A stretch of 64,000 nt of DNA from Guopingia tenuis (lineage in GTDB: Bacteria > Bacillota > Clostridia > Christensenellales > Christensenellaceae). The position numbers were made by a program, and so were the translations under genes. Position 1 is the first letter of the stretch, and each line of letters starts with the position of its first letter. Under the pieces are notes generated by a model that was not told the origin of the DNA, did no database searches, and worked only from the letters and a program-made list of their open reading frames with translations. Below, piece by piece: positions 16,455 through 24,839 of the stretch. The stretch covers positions 868,001 to 932,000 of the forward strand of contig NZ_JACRSS010000001.1 of assembly GCF_014384805.1 (NCBI RefSeq). Direction: 5' to 3'.

Positions 16455-16712
16455 TTATTTCTTTTCTTCTGAAAGCGCCTGCCGCAGCGCTCTTGCCAGC
16501 TGGTCGCCGCAGGACGTTCCTTTCCATCCGCAGGTGATCCCCTCCAGCTTCTCAATTACATCCTCTGCTTTCATGCCTTCCACCAGCTTTGCCACAGATT
16601 TCAGGTTTCCGTCGCATCCGCCTGTATAATGCACATTGCGGACAACGTTTCCCTCCAGCTCCAGATCGATCTGGGTGGAACATGTCCCCTTTGTCCGGTA
16701 TGTATATTTCAT
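16455..16712 (-). CDS. TSCPD-domain protein
   Basis: An 85-residue protein with the TSCPD fold: Cys in KGTCSTQIDL, then YTGGCDGNLKSV, then LEGITCGWKGTSCGDQLA. This short Cys-containing domain is also found at the C-terminus of class II ribonucleotide reductases. As a stand-alone protein it is common in Clostridia, and its role is unknown. The ATG at 16712 was chosen for the GGAGGGAAAT site before it. It precedes the hydroxyacid dehydrogenase gene. Confidence 0.8.
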   Translation of the reverse strand: MKYTYRTKGTCSTQIDLELEGNVVRNVHYTGGCDGNLKSVAKLVEGMKAEDVIEKLEGITCGWKGTSCGDQLARALRQALSEEKK

Positions 16713-16800
16713 ATTTCCCTCCTGCATGTATTTTTTATTATTCTAGCAAATCCCATTTTTTTCGTCAATTTCTGCCGCCGCTTCCGCCTTCCTCATTTTC

Positions 16801-16829
16801 TTGACATCCCCCGGCAAACAGTGTAAAAT
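16801..16829 (+). promoter_or_regulatory. Consensus-like promoter in front of tandem repeats
   Basis: TTGACA (16801-16806), a 17-bp spacer and TAAAAT (16824-16829). Expected transcription start is near 16836, five bases before the first 92-bp repeat. No gene with a ribosome site follows. Confidence 0.65.
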
Positions 16830-16840
16830 CGAATGAACCC

Positions 16841-17110
16841 CTCGCCGGGGAGGCAGATTCGCAAGGTTCTGTTCTGGGCATCGCTCCTCTATGCTCCCGC
16901 CCGCGCTTTTCCCCAAAACCGCTGTTGGTTTACTCGCCGGGGAGGCAGATTCGCAAGGTCTTGTTCCAGGCATCGCTCCTCTATGCTCCCGCCCGCGCTT
17001 TTCCCAAAAACCGCTGTTGGTTTTCCCGCCAGGCAGGTGGATTCGCAGGGTTCGGTTCCGGATATCGGTTCTCTATATTTTCGCCCTGGGGAATTGTCGG
17101 AACCGCAATT
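16841..17110. repeat. Three direct tandem repeats of 92 bp, possible structured RNA
   Basis: Copies start at 16841, 16933 and 17025. The first two are nearly identical; the third is more diverged. Each begins with CTCGCCGGGGAG and the first two end with a small hairpin, AAACC-GCTGTT-GGTTT. Because 92 is not a multiple of three, frames change between copies, so repeats of a protein are unlikely. The promoter at 16801 would transcribe them. The following 390 bp (17111-17497) hold no further gene or clear terminator that I can see. Confidence 0.7.
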
Positions 17111-17497
17111 GCCGTTTTGGCGGATGACGTGTCCTCAGAGTTCCGCTGGGTCTGATTTCTTTCCCTTCTGTTGGAGCGGCATATTGGCAATTTCTTATCC
17201 CAGAAGCCGCCCCTTCTGCGTTTTCTCCTGCCGGGGTGGATATCTCTTGCGGATGTGCGCCGCTATATTCCTCCGCATTGGCGGAAAGAAAGCCTTTTTC
17301 TTTTATTGCCAATTCCTGCGGTTCTTTCGTCCCTGCCCGCGCAGGGTCTTAGGTGATGTTTTTTTCTTGGCTTTCCACCGGAATGGAAACATCCCTTTAT
17401 CTTATTGGGAATGCAAAACATAGAATCTGTCGCATATTTGTCGTTTCATGCTATTATATATAAGGATATCATTTTAAAGAAAATGGAGAACATGTCC

Positions 17498-18379
17498 ATG
17501 GATGCGGAAGAACGCAGCAAAAAAATCAATCGAGTTTCCATCGTCACCATCATTGTCAACGCCGTCTTGTCTCTCATCAAGCTTCTGGCCGGGATCTTCG
17601 CCAGCAGTGCCGCCATGATTTCAGATGCCGTACACTCCCTTTCGGATGTTTTCAGCACGTTCATCGTCATGATTGGCATCAAGCTATCGAAAAAGAAGGC
17701 GGATTCCGACCATAATTTCGGCCATGAAAAGATGGAGAGTATCGCCTCCCTCCTGCTGGCCGCCATTCTCGCCGCCACCGCTGTTCTCATTGGCATCAGC
17801 GGCTTTGAGAGCATCGGCCGTGTCGCCGCCGGAGAGAGCATTCCCATTCCCGGTGCGCTGGCCTTGGCTGCGGCTGTCCTCTCCATTGTGGTGAAGGAAT
17901 GGATGTATCACTATACCCGCCGGACGGCAAAGGCCGTGGAAAGCACAGCCCTTATGGCAGACGCCTGGCACCACCGTTCGGATGCCTTTTCCTCCATCGG
18001 GAGCTTAATCGGCGTCGGCGGCGCCATGCTGGGATTCCCCATTCTCGATCCCATCGCCTCCATCGTCATCGCTCTGTTTATTTTGAAGGTCGCTTACTCC
18101 ATCTCCCGAGAGGCCACAGGCCAGCTGACCGACCGGGCTGCCGATCCCCAGACCCATGATGAGATCTGCCGGATCGTGGAAAGTGTGGATGGAGTTGCCC
18201 ATGTCGATAGCCTGCGTACCCGGGTATATGTCAACCAGCTCTGCCTGGATATCCGTATCTCGGTTCCCGGGCAGATGACTGTGGAAGAAGGGCACGCCAT
18301 CAGCCATAATGTGGAAAATGCCATCTATGAAAAATACCATAATATCAAGAGCTGCATTGTCCATGTCAATCCCGATTAA
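17498..18379 (+). CDS. Cation diffusion facilitator (CDF) family metal exporter
   Basis: A 293-residue membrane transporter that exchanges divalent metal ions for protons. It has about six membrane helices. Metal-site motifs are SDAVHSLSD in helix 2, DSDHNFGHEKME in the loop, and ADAWHHRSDA in helix 5. A cytosolic ferredoxin-like domain closes the protein (about residues 205-293, ending IVHVNPD). The DAVHSLSD/HHRSD pattern fits the manganese/iron/zinc subgroup, but the metal cannot be read reliably. The ATG at 17498 has GGAG nine bases upstream; ATGs at 17483 and 17492 are less well placed. A terminator follows. Confidence 0.88.
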   Translation: MDAEERSKKINRVSIVTIIVNAVLSLIKLLAGIFASSAAMISDAVHSLSDVFSTFIVMIGIKLSKKKADSDHNFGHEKMESIASLLLAAILAATAVLIGISGFESIGRVAAGESIPIPGALALAAAVLSIVVKEWMYHYTRRTAKAVESTALMADAWHHRSDAFSSIGSLIGVGGAMLGFPILDPIASIVIALFILKVAYSISREATGQLTDRAADPQTHDEICRIVESVDGVAHVDSLRTRVYVNQLCLDIRISVPGQMTVEEGHAISHNVENAIYEKYHNIKSCIVHVNPD

Positions 18380-18388
18380 AAATGGCAA

Positions 18389-18417
18389 TAAAAAAACGGC
18401 CAAACAGCCGTTTTTTT
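18389..18417. terminator. Bidirectional intrinsic terminator
   Basis: AAAAACGGC pairs with GCCGTTTTT around a short loop. It separates the CDF gene from the convergent lipoprotein gene. Confidence 0.8.
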
Positions 18418-18426
18418 ATGGGTTAT

Positions 18427-18804
18427 TTACTGCTTTTTCAGATAGCACTTTGTGCCGTCCTGTTCAATCACCATTTTGCCGTTTTCCAGCGTAAAATCCA
18501 TGGACTGGCCTTCGGCGGAAATGGTAACCTTGCTTCCGTCAACCTTATACGTCCCCTCGCCCGAAATGCCGGCCGCTTCCACTTTTACCTTGTCGCCCTG
18601 CTCGAAGGTAATCGTCATGTTCAGCAGGCTTTCCATGCTGGGCATCAGCTCGATCATCTGATCTACTGTAATCGTTTGTCCAGCGGCCTCTACCTCACTC
18701 ATCTTCCATGTGCCGACTACCTCGTTGTTTCCGGCGCCGCCGCAGCCCACAACGGCAAACACCACCATGAGCAATACAAGGCTCAGCGCGATCCCCTTTT
18801 TCAT
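18427..18804 (-). CDS. Lipoprotein with a lipocalin-like beta domain
   Basis: A 125-residue exported lipoprotein. The signal peptide ends in a lipobox (AVVGC, Cys at about residue 21). The mature part alternates short beta strands (VVGTWKMSEVEAAGQ, TITFEQGDKVKVEA, GEGTYKVDGSKVTI, MDFTLENGKMVIEQ). This pattern is typical of the small secreted domains annotated as lipocalin-like in Clostridia. The ligand is unknown. GGAGG lies ahead of the ATG. It stands alone, convergent with the CDF gene. Confidence 0.7.
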   Translation of the reverse strand: MKKGIALSLVLLMVVFAVVGCGGAGNNEVVGTWKMSEVEAAGQTITVDQMIELMPSMESLLNMTITFEQGDKVKVEAAGISGEGTYKVDGSKVTISAEGQSMDFTLENGKMVIEQDGTKCYLKKQ

Positions 18805-19120
18805 ATGTCCTCCTTCTGGCGCTTTTTGCGCCCCAAATTTAATACTATTATTATACCGTCATTTTTTCCCGGAGGCAACAGGATTCTCCCCTCCGTTTTC
18901 CCTTTCATTCTATGTTCTGCTGCCTCAGATTAGAATTTCTTTTTTATCCTGCAAGCCCTCCCGGTTTTCCTCCGTCAGATGGAATTCCCGTTCGAACCTT
19001 TATATGCCGTCAAAAAAAGCAGTTTTGCCCTCTGGATATGGGTTTGCAGAAAGCCGGTGTTTGTCATGAAATGTAACCAATGATAAATAATGATAAATTT
19101 GGATATTTTTTTAAATCATA

Positions 19121-19149
19121 TTGACGAACTCTAAGTTTTTTTGTATTAT
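19121..19149 (+). promoter_or_regulatory. Promoter of a short orphan transcript
   Basis: TTGACG (19121-19126), a 17-bp spacer and TATTAT (19144-19149). A Fur-box-like sequence overlaps its -10 box and the start point. Confidence 0.6.
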
Positions 19150-19165
19150 AATGATAATCAATATT
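19147..19165. promoter_or_regulatory. Fur-box-like site
   Basis: The 19-mer TATAATGATAATCAATATT agrees with the classical Fur box at 16 of 19 positions. It overlaps the -10 box and expected start point, a typical place for iron-dependent repression. Further GATAAAT motifs lie at 19082-19099. The site is AT-rich, so chance similarity is possible. Confidence 0.45.
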
Positions 19166-19275
19166 TTAAGTGTTATTTTTTGTCTGTAGAATAAAATTAT
19201 GCATTTTTCTAAGGTCTGTTAGTATATATATGGAATGGGATCAGGCAGTTTTTTAAACTGCCTGATTCTCTTTTT
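19156..19275 (+). ncRNA. Candidate small RNA of about 115 bases
   Basis: Bounded by the promoter at 19121 and a perfect 12-bp terminator stem (ATCAGGCAGTTT with its complement, 19240-19266) followed by a T-rich stretch. Only frames of 7-8 codons are present, without good ribosome sites. The preceding Fur-box-like site would make it iron-responsive. The family is unknown. Confidence 0.45.
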
Positions 19276-19279
19276 GCTG

Positions 19280-19522
19280 TTATTTGATTTCCTGTTCCAG
19301 ATTGTCGAATTCCGGGGCGCTGAAGAATTCAAATAGGCTCACTCCCATGCCGTCACAAATCGTTTTGATCGTGACGATTCCCGGATTCCTGCTTTTTCCG
19401 TTGTAAATGTTCTTGAGTGTTGACGGCGCAATTCCAGCCGAAGTCGCCAATGCGTTCCACGTCATGTTCCGATCCCTGCGCAGCTCATCCATCCTCCGAA
19501 TCACCAAGTCTACCGTTGCCAT
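19280..19522 (-). CDS. XRE-family DNA-binding protein
   Basis: An 80-residue protein that is almost entirely a helix-turn-helix domain: VIRRMDELRRDRNMTWNALA, then GIAPSTLKNIYNGKS as recognition helix, then VTIKTICDGMGVSLFEFF. This is the compact SinR-like type common in Firmicutes. The ATG at 19522 has AGAAGGGAG upstream; 40 in-frame codons before it lack a site. Targets are unknown. It lies between a candidate small RNA and the amidase gene, so it may control either. Confidence 0.75.
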   Translation of the reverse strand: MATVDLVIRRMDELRRDRNMTWNALATSAGIAPSTLKNIYNGKSRNPGIVTIKTICDGMGVSLFEFFSAPEFDNLEQEIK

Positions 19523-19807
19523 AATTTTATAGCTCCCTTCTCTGTTTTTTATTTTTGGATATTTGCATATCCTAAATTTTAGAAAAACACGGGAACAAAT
19601 GTGGTCTATATATAGACTTTTTACTATATATTGTGGTATCACGAAGCACAGCAGCGGCTGTCCTCATCCATGATATTTTTTTGTGATTCGCTGGGATATC
19701 GGCTGAATTGTAAGCTTTTTGCAACAATTTCAGCTTTTTATTGCTTTTTTCTTCACATCATGTTTCAATGAGAAAAAGGAATCCCCATTCCAGGAAAAGG
19801 TGACAAT

Positions 19808-21880
19808 ATGAAAAAGAAATTTTTGGCAGTATGTGCATTGGTCATCATGTCGGTTTTTGTTGTATCGGTGTATGCCTCCGCCGCGCCGGCCATTGGCACG
19901 GGGATCTGTACCGCCAAAAGCCGGTGCAGCATCCGTCTGGGAGCTGGAATCCAGTTCAAGAAAGCGGGAACCCTTCCGGCAAAGGCGAATGTGCCTGTCT
20001 ATCAGCAATCTGGAAAGTGGTACCAGATTTCCTATCAGAACAAGCTCGTTTGGGTTCATGGCGATTATCTGCGTTTCACTTCCAATGGAAGCTCTTCCGT
20101 CCCAGCCCCATCAGCAGCCATAGGCACGGGGATCTGCACTGCCAAGAGCTGGTGCAATATCCGCACAGGCGCCGGAACCCAGTTCAAGAAAGCGGGAACC
20201 CTTCCGGCAAAGGCAAACGTACCCGTCTATCAGCAGTCTGGAAAGTGGTATCAGATCTCCTATCAGAACAAACTGGTTTGGGTTCACGGCGACTACCTCA
20301 AGGTAACTCTGAACAGCACCCCCAAGCCGGATCCGCAGCCGGAAACCCCGGCTCAAGCCATTGGTTCTGGTGTCTGCACCGCCAAAAGCTGGTGCAACAT
20401 CCGCACGGGCGCTGGAACTCAGTTCAAGAAAGCGGGAACCCTTCCGGCAAAGGCGAATGTGCCTGTCTATCAGCAGTCTGGAAAGTGGTACCAGATCTCC
20501 TATCAGAACAAACTGGTTTGGGTTCACGGCGATTACCTCAAGGTGACCCTGAACAGCACCCCCAAGCCGGATCCCGATCCTTCTCCCGTTCCCGGGGATT
20601 CCTATGACGCCTTCCCCGTCGCAGCAAATTCCCGTCTGAAAGGAAAAGCCGTCATTTTGGATCCCGGGCATGGCGTGGGGGCCGGAGGCAGTTATGGTTC
20701 CTATAAGGAGCATGAGCACGTCCTGTCCTTTGCTAACTATCTTAAGCAGAATTTGGAGAGAAGTGGCGCGACTGTTATCATGACGCGCACCTCCAGCGCC
20801 AATGTATTCAACTATAACCGTGTTTCGCTGGCCAACAAGTATTCCATGGAAGTCCTGGAATCCGTGCGTCAGCGCGATCTGGCGGCTCTTAAAACGCAGG
20901 AAACCTCCCTGTCTCAGGCGCTTGCAGCCCAGCAGAACGCCCTTTTGGCCTCCGAGCAGGAGCTTGCCCGCCTGGAAACACTGGCCGGGAATTCTTCCCA
21001 GGAGCTCTCCGCCCTCAACGACTCTATCGCGGCGAAAACCCGGGAGGCTGAGGAAAAACACAAGGCTATGCTGGCGAAGCGGGAAGAAATGGAAGCTGCC
21101 GATCCGGCGGATACCGATCTTCTGGAAGCTCTGCAGGACGAGCTGAACCAGTTGAGCGGCGATTGGGAGGCTTTGAAAGAGGAGGAATCCGATCTTCTGG
21201 AGCAGAAGGCCCTTCTGGAAGAAGATATTGCCTCTCTCCCGCAAAAACAGGAGGAGGCGCGCAGGCAAAAGGAATCCGCCGCGGAGACGCTGCGCGAACT
21301 GGAAAAGCAATCCCAGTCTCTGGCGGAGGAAATCCGGGAACTTTCAGAAACCATTGCCGAGCTGCAGCGGCTCCAAAAGGTCATGGCCAGCGTCATTTCC
21401 AACAATGCTCTGGCGGAAACATATTATGATACCCCTTATGCCTCCAATAATGGGCGCGTCATCCATCCGGACCTGAAAAAAATCTTTGAATATCAAAAGG
21501 ACCCGGCCCTGGATCACATCATTTATATTTCTATCCATACCAACGCCACAGGGGACGGGGAAACGGGAGCCAACGGCACAGTCACCTATTATATGAGCAG
21601 CACAGCCAATACCGCCTATTACCGCGGTTATGATGAAGCCGCCAATAAACGCCTGGCCCAGCTCCTTCTGGATCAGGTCTCTGCGGCCGGAAAATTCAAT
21701 AAGCGCGGCAATATTGCCAACGACTTCTTCATGAACCGGGAAACCAACCTGCCCTCCGCTCTGGTGGAGATTGGCTTCCACACTAACGCTTCCGACCGGG
21801 CAAAGCTGACCGACGCCCATTATCAGAAGCGGGTCGCCAACGGCATGCTTGCCGCCATATATAACTATTTCGGCGTATAA
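19808..21880 (+). CDS. N-acetylmuramoyl-L-alanine amidase with three SH3b domains and a coiled-coil insertion
   Basis: A 690-residue secreted wall hydrolase that cuts the bond between muramic acid and the stem peptide. A signal peptide (residues 1-26) is followed by three bacterial SH3 domains (29-90, 104-167, 184-247) that probably bind the wall. The zinc-dependent Amidase_3 domain starts at about 278 (ILDPGHG, zinc His288; KEHEH next) and ends with YISIHTNA and ALVEIGFHTNA. Between its first and second halves lies a Glu/Leu/Gln-rich coiled coil of roughly 170 residues (about 350-520), which is not part of usual Amidase_3 proteins. A terminator follows. Confidence 0.88.
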   Translation: MKKKFLAVCALVIMSVFVVSVYASAAPAIGTGICTAKSRCSIRLGAGIQFKKAGTLPAKANVPVYQQSGKWYQISYQNKLVWVHGDYLRFTSNGSSSVPAPSAAIGTGICTAKSWCNIRTGAGTQFKKAGTLPAKANVPVYQQSGKWYQISYQNKLVWVHGDYLKVTLNSTPKPDPQPETPAQAIGSGVCTAKSWCNIRTGAGTQFKKAGTLPAKANVPVYQQSGKWYQISYQNKLVWVHGDYLKVTLNSTPKPDPDPSPVPGDSYDAFPVAANSRLKGKAVILDPGHGVGAGGSYGSYKEHEHVLSFANYLKQNLERSGATVIMTRTSSANVFNYNRVSLANKYSMEVLESVRQRDLAALKTQETSLSQALAAQQNALLASEQELARLETLAGNSSQELSALNDSIAAKTREAEEKHKAMLAKREEMEAADPADTDLLEALQDELNQLSGDWEALKEEESDLLEQKALLEEDIASLPQKQEEARRQKESAAETLRELEKQSQSLAEEIRELSETIAELQRLQKVMASVISNNALAETYYDTPYASNNGRVIHPDLKKIFEYQKDPALDHIIYISIHTNATGDGETGANGTVTYYMSSTANTAYYRGYDEAANKRLAQLLLDQVSAAGKFNKRGNIANDFFMNRETNLPSALVEIGFHTNASDRAKLTDAHYQKRVANGMLAAIYNYFGV
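19892..20548 (+). repeat. Three near-identical SH3b-coding direct repeats
   Basis: The segments at about 19892-20077, 20117-20308 and 20357-20548 encode almost the same 62-64 residues (TAKSWCNIRTGAGTQFKKAG in copies 2 and 3). Copies 2 and 3 lie exactly 240 bp apart and differ at few bases, which indicates recent duplication or gene conversion. Confidence 0.85.
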
Positions 21881-21895
21881 TTTATAGGAAGCTAT

Positions 21896-21928
21896 AAAAA
21901 AGGCCCCGCGTGCTGCGGGGCCTTTTTT
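21896..21928. terminator. Bidirectional intrinsic terminator
   Basis: AAAAAAGGCCCCGC pairs with GCGGGGCCTTTTTT around a short loop. It is shared by the convergent amidase and L,D-transpeptidase genes. Confidence 0.85.
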
Positions 21929-22770
21929 CATCCCAATGTTTCCTTTAATTCCTGAATTGTCCAGGTATCCGTGTCGGGAATTTTTCCCGGCTCCAGCGTG
22001 GGCCGTGTTTCCGGCAGCGATGGCCGGGTCAGCTGCTCTTTGATCTTCGCCGTCTCCCGATCCTCCTCGCTCCCCTCGCGGATTTCAATATCCGTCCCCG
22101 GGGCGATATGATAGAAGAGCCAGCGCGCATCCGGCACCAAAAGGCGGATGCAGCCATGGCTGTCCCTCTCTCCCAGCTTTTTATAGGACTTAACTGTATA
22201 CGCTGAGGCGTCCTTTTGCGTATACAGCAGGGAGTGGAAATAAATTTCTCCGGTGATCTGCGTCCAATACTGGGCATAGACATCGTCTATATCAAACTTT
22301 TTGAAGCGGACCCGGTGATCCTCCGCGGAAAAGGTACCCAAAGGCGTGGGCGTTTCCTCCGACCCCGTTGTGCAGATCATATACCGTTCAGGCACGGTGT
22401 ATTCCCCGCTTTCATCCCGGGAATATACCAAAACCACCTGATGATAGATATCCACCACCACTTTATAAGTCCCCTTCTCCGGAAATTTCTCCGGAATCTC
22501 ATAAATTCCATTGTCTCCCACCAGCTCAGCGAACTCCATGGTTGTGGTTGGAGCCAGCTCAGCAAAGGTCTTTTCTTGCGTAGACGGGGCCGGAGCTTCC
22601 GTTTTTTCCGGCGGGGCCGTCGGTTCCTCCGGCGTTTGTGCAGGCTCGCCGGATATCGATGCGGACGGGGGTGCGGGCGAATTCTCCGGCGCGTCTCCCG
22701 CGCATCCGCCAACCCCTGTCAACAAGATTCCGGCGGCGAGCAATCCTGCGGCATATCGATTTACTTTCAT
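21928..22770 (-). CDS. L,D-transpeptidase (YkuD) lipoprotein
   Basis: A 280-residue exported protein. The signal peptide ends in a lipobox (GVGGC, Cys23) and a Pro/Glu/Thr-rich linker of about 50 residues follows. The YkuD catalytic domain lies at about residues 95-235. Its motif is HSLLYT (His) followed by the active-site SHGCIRL. Such enzymes form 3-3 peptide cross-links or attach proteins to peptidoglycan. It is convergent with a peptidoglycan amidase, although each has its own promoter. GGTGA lies ahead of the ATG. The gene is complete. Confidence 0.87.
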   Translation of the reverse strand: MKVNRYAAGLLAAGILLTGVGGCAGDAPENSPAPPSASISGEPAQTPEEPTAPPEKTEAPAPSTQEKTFAELAPTTTMEFAELVGDNGIYEIPEKFPEKGTYKVVVDIYHQVVLVYSRDESGEYTVPERYMICTTGSEETPTPLGTFSAEDHRVRFKKFDIDDVYAQYWTQITGEIYFHSLLYTQKDASAYTVKSYKKLGERDSHGCIRLLVPDARWLFYHIAPGTDIEIREGSEEDRETAKIKEQLTRPSLPETRPTLEPGKIPDTDTWTIQELKETLG

Positions 22771-23081
22771 GGTTTTTCACCTTACATTTCATCTTTTATA
22801 TTAGTATTTCCCCAAACAGGCAAAATCTTTCATAAAAACAGTGCAGCAGATTCTTTCCGGCAGTATTATCAGAATTTTTGCCGCGTTTTTGAAACATCTC
22901 CTTGTTATTTTGCCTCTTTTGCCGCAGTTCATTCTTTTTCTCTCCATGCCGCCGCATCAAAAAATTAAGAATCTGGCTCCGATTTATGTCATAAACGTTT
23001 TCTTCTGCCAAAATTTAAAAAAAAGAAAAGCAGCTTGGCTTTTCTTTCGCGTTGCATCAAATCCTGTTGTCCTTTGCATAT
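22771..23081. other. Intergenic region
   Basis: 310 bp of AT-rich sequence between two leftward genes. It holds the terminator of the HAD gene (23016-23047) and presumably the promoter of the transpeptidase gene. No gene is seen. Confidence 0.6.
23016..23047 (-). terminator. Intrinsic terminator of the HAD phosphatase gene
   Basis: On the minus strand AAAGAAAAGC pairs with GCTTTTCTTT and is followed by a run of eight T. It lies 35 bp past the stop. Confidence 0.75.
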
Positions 23082-23735
23082 CTATAGGAGCTTCTTCACA
23101 TCCTGGAGGCTTTCGCAGAGGGCATCCGGGCAACAGCTCTCCAGTTCCTCCCGGGAACCATAGCCATAAAGCACGGCGATGGCGTCCATGCCCATCTCCC
23201 GGGCGCCCAGGATATCGTATTTCCGGTCGCCGATCATGACGCATTCTTCCTTTTGAATGCCGGGAAAATGCTCCAATACATAGGCAATAACGGCGGCCTT
23301 CTCTCCGGCCCCGCCGGCTTCGTCCTTGCCGGCCACCATATCAAAATCCCCCAGAATGCCGCAGCGTTCGAGAGCGCCCCGGGCGATCCGGGAGGTTTTG
23401 GAAGTGGCCACAATCAGCTTTTTCCCTTGCCCATGCGCCCACTGCAAAAATTCCCGGACGCCGGGATACAGTGTATTCTTCTCAATGCCCGCCACAGCCA
23501 GCCTCTCCCGGAAGCCCTGCATGGCTGCATCCAGCGTCGTCTCGTCAAAGCCAAAGGAATATTTCAGAGACTGCCGCAGCGGCGGCCCCAAAAAGGATAG
23601 GAGCTGTTCTTCCGTGTAATCCGAAAAATGCACCGCCGCCAATCCGGCGCGGTAGGATTCCAGCAGCCCCTCCTTGGAATCCGTGATCGTCCCGTCAAGA
23701 TCCAATAATATATATGTGTATCCCTGTTTTCTCAT
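23082..23735 (-). CDS. HAD-family phosphatase (phosphoglycolate phosphatase-like)
   Basis: A 217-residue soluble hydrolase. Motif I is LLDLDGTITDSK (nucleophile Asp near residue 13), motif II is VATSKTS, and motifs III/IV are lysine-bearing KEECVMIGDRKYDILGA. A helical cap lies between motifs I and II (about 18-85). The FGFDETTLDAAMQGFRERL cap is typical of the Gph/PhoE-type subgroup that dephosphorylates small sugar phosphates or nucleotides. The exact substrate cannot be read from the sequence. It is monocistronic with a terminator. Confidence 0.82.
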   Translation of the reverse strand: MRKQGYTYILLDLDGTITDSKEGLLESYRAGLAAVHFSDYTEEQLLSFLGPPLRQSLKYSFGFDETTLDAAMQGFRERLAVAGIEKNTLYPGVREFLQWAHGQGKKLIVATSKTSRIARGALERCGILGDFDMVAGKDEAGGAGEKAAVIAYVLEHFPGIQKEECVMIGDRKYDILGAREMGMDAIAVLYGYGSREELESCCPDALCESLQDVKKLL

Positions 23736-24255
23736 GGTTCATCCGCCGCTTTCTTGTTTTCGGCTTCATTGTATCATATCTTCGCCTGCGGCGCAAAAAT
23801 GAAGTCTATTCGGAAAATCCCAAAGAAAATCTTCCGTGTAAATATCCATTTCCAAGCAATTTTTCATCTATCGGCATGCAGCATCCATAAATATTCCCTT
23901 CGCATCCCCTCTGTCTCCCGTTGATCCATGCGCCTTTTCCTCCCTTTTCTTCGGGGCTTTGCTAGCCCGCTCCCACCTTCTGTCCTAATATAGTCTGTTT
24001 TTTCTCCATATTATGGATACCCGGCCTTTCGTATCCTTCGGGGCCGCTCCATTTTTATCTCCATTCAGCATCCTGGGAAACCGAACAGGTTCTGGTTTTT
24101 TCCGCTTCGCATTTCCTTGTTCTCCCAATACTTTTTCAACATTTGCAGGCGAAAAATCCCTTGTACAGACCGCTGGGCCGGGTTTTAAAATTATTTAGCT
24201 ATTTAATTATTTTTTGGGGAAATTGTGAATATTTTATGATTTTTTCCCAATAGAA
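23736..24255. other. Long intergenic region without recognised features
   Basis: About 520 bp between the HAD gene and the MarR promoter. Sequence is pyrimidine-rich then AT-rich. Short frames lack ribosome sites, and I see no RNA gene or repeat. Confidence 0.5.
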
Positions 24256-24284
24256 TTGACAAGAGCTGGGAAAAGTACTACTAT
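24256..24284 (+). promoter_or_regulatory. Promoter of the marR-ABC exporter operon
   Basis: TTGACA (24256-24261), a 17-bp spacer and TACTAT (24279-24284). An imperfect inverted repeat (ATTGCT, AGCTAAT) at 24297-24314 just downstream is a plausible MarR operator. Confidence 0.65.
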
Positions 24285-24335
24285 AAGCTGCATGTAATTG
24301 CTTAGATAGCTAATCTTTATGCAGGAGGTCGCTTT

Positions 24336-24824
24336 GTGGATACCCATGACGAGAATTCCTCTGTCCGGCTCTTTTTTCAGATCATCCGGCTCTGCTTCAC
24401 CCGGAATTTTGCCCTCTGCCGCTCCATCAATCTCCATCCCGGGCAGATCCATCTGCTGACCCTGTTGGATGAGCGGGAAGGTGTAACCCAGAAAGAGCTT
24501 TCGGATCATCTCTATGTCTCCGCGCCAACGGTTGCCGTCACGCTGCGGCGGCTGGAGAGTGCCGGCCTCGTGGACCGGCGCAAGGACCCGGAGGATCACC
24601 GCAAGTTCCGAATTTACCTGACGGAAAGCGGCCGCCGGACCGCCCGGCAGCTGAGCCAGATCACGGACCAGATGCGCGGCGTGTTCACAAAAAACTTTTC
24701 GCCGGAGGAGCAGATACTCTTCAAACGCTTCCTTCTGCAAGTCCGGGAAAACCTCCTGGAAAGCGACGATAAAAACCGGAGCCTATCGCAGGAAAAGGCG
24801 CCGGATGAAAAAATTCTATTTTAG
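24336..24824 (+). CDS. MarR-family transcriptional regulator
   Basis: A 162-residue winged-helix regulator. The DNA-binding part spans about residues 35-105: HLLTLLDEREGVTQKELSDH, then SAPTVAVTLRRLESAGLVDR as recognition helix, then the wing DPEDHRKFRIYLTESG. Helices at both ends form the dimer. MarR proteins usually repress the transporter next to them and release DNA on binding a ligand. The start is a GTG with AGGAGGTCG upstream. It is 15 bp ahead of two ABC exporter genes in one operon, so it very likely regulates them and itself. Confidence 0.87.
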   Translation: MDTHDENSSVRLFFQIIRLCFTRNFALCRSINLHPGQIHLLTLLDEREGVTQKELSDHLYVSAPTVAVTLRRLESAGLVDRRKDPEDHRKFRIYLTESGRRTARQLSQITDQMRGVFTKNFSPEEQILFKRFLLQVRENLLESDDKNRSLSQEKAPDEKILF

Positions 24825-24839
24825 AGAAAGGGACGCATC

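Noticed and set aside
16841..17110. Tandem repeats considered as a CRISPR array
   Set aside because: The units are 92 bp and contiguous, without unique spacers of constant length, and no cas gene is nearby.
19892..20548. Repeats in the amidase gene considered as a mobile or CRISPR repeat
   Set aside because: They are in frame and encode SH3b domains.
20111..21310. 399-codon minus-strand frame opposite the amidase
   Set aside because: Its repeats are the complement of the SH3b repeats, and the true gene on the plus strand explains them.
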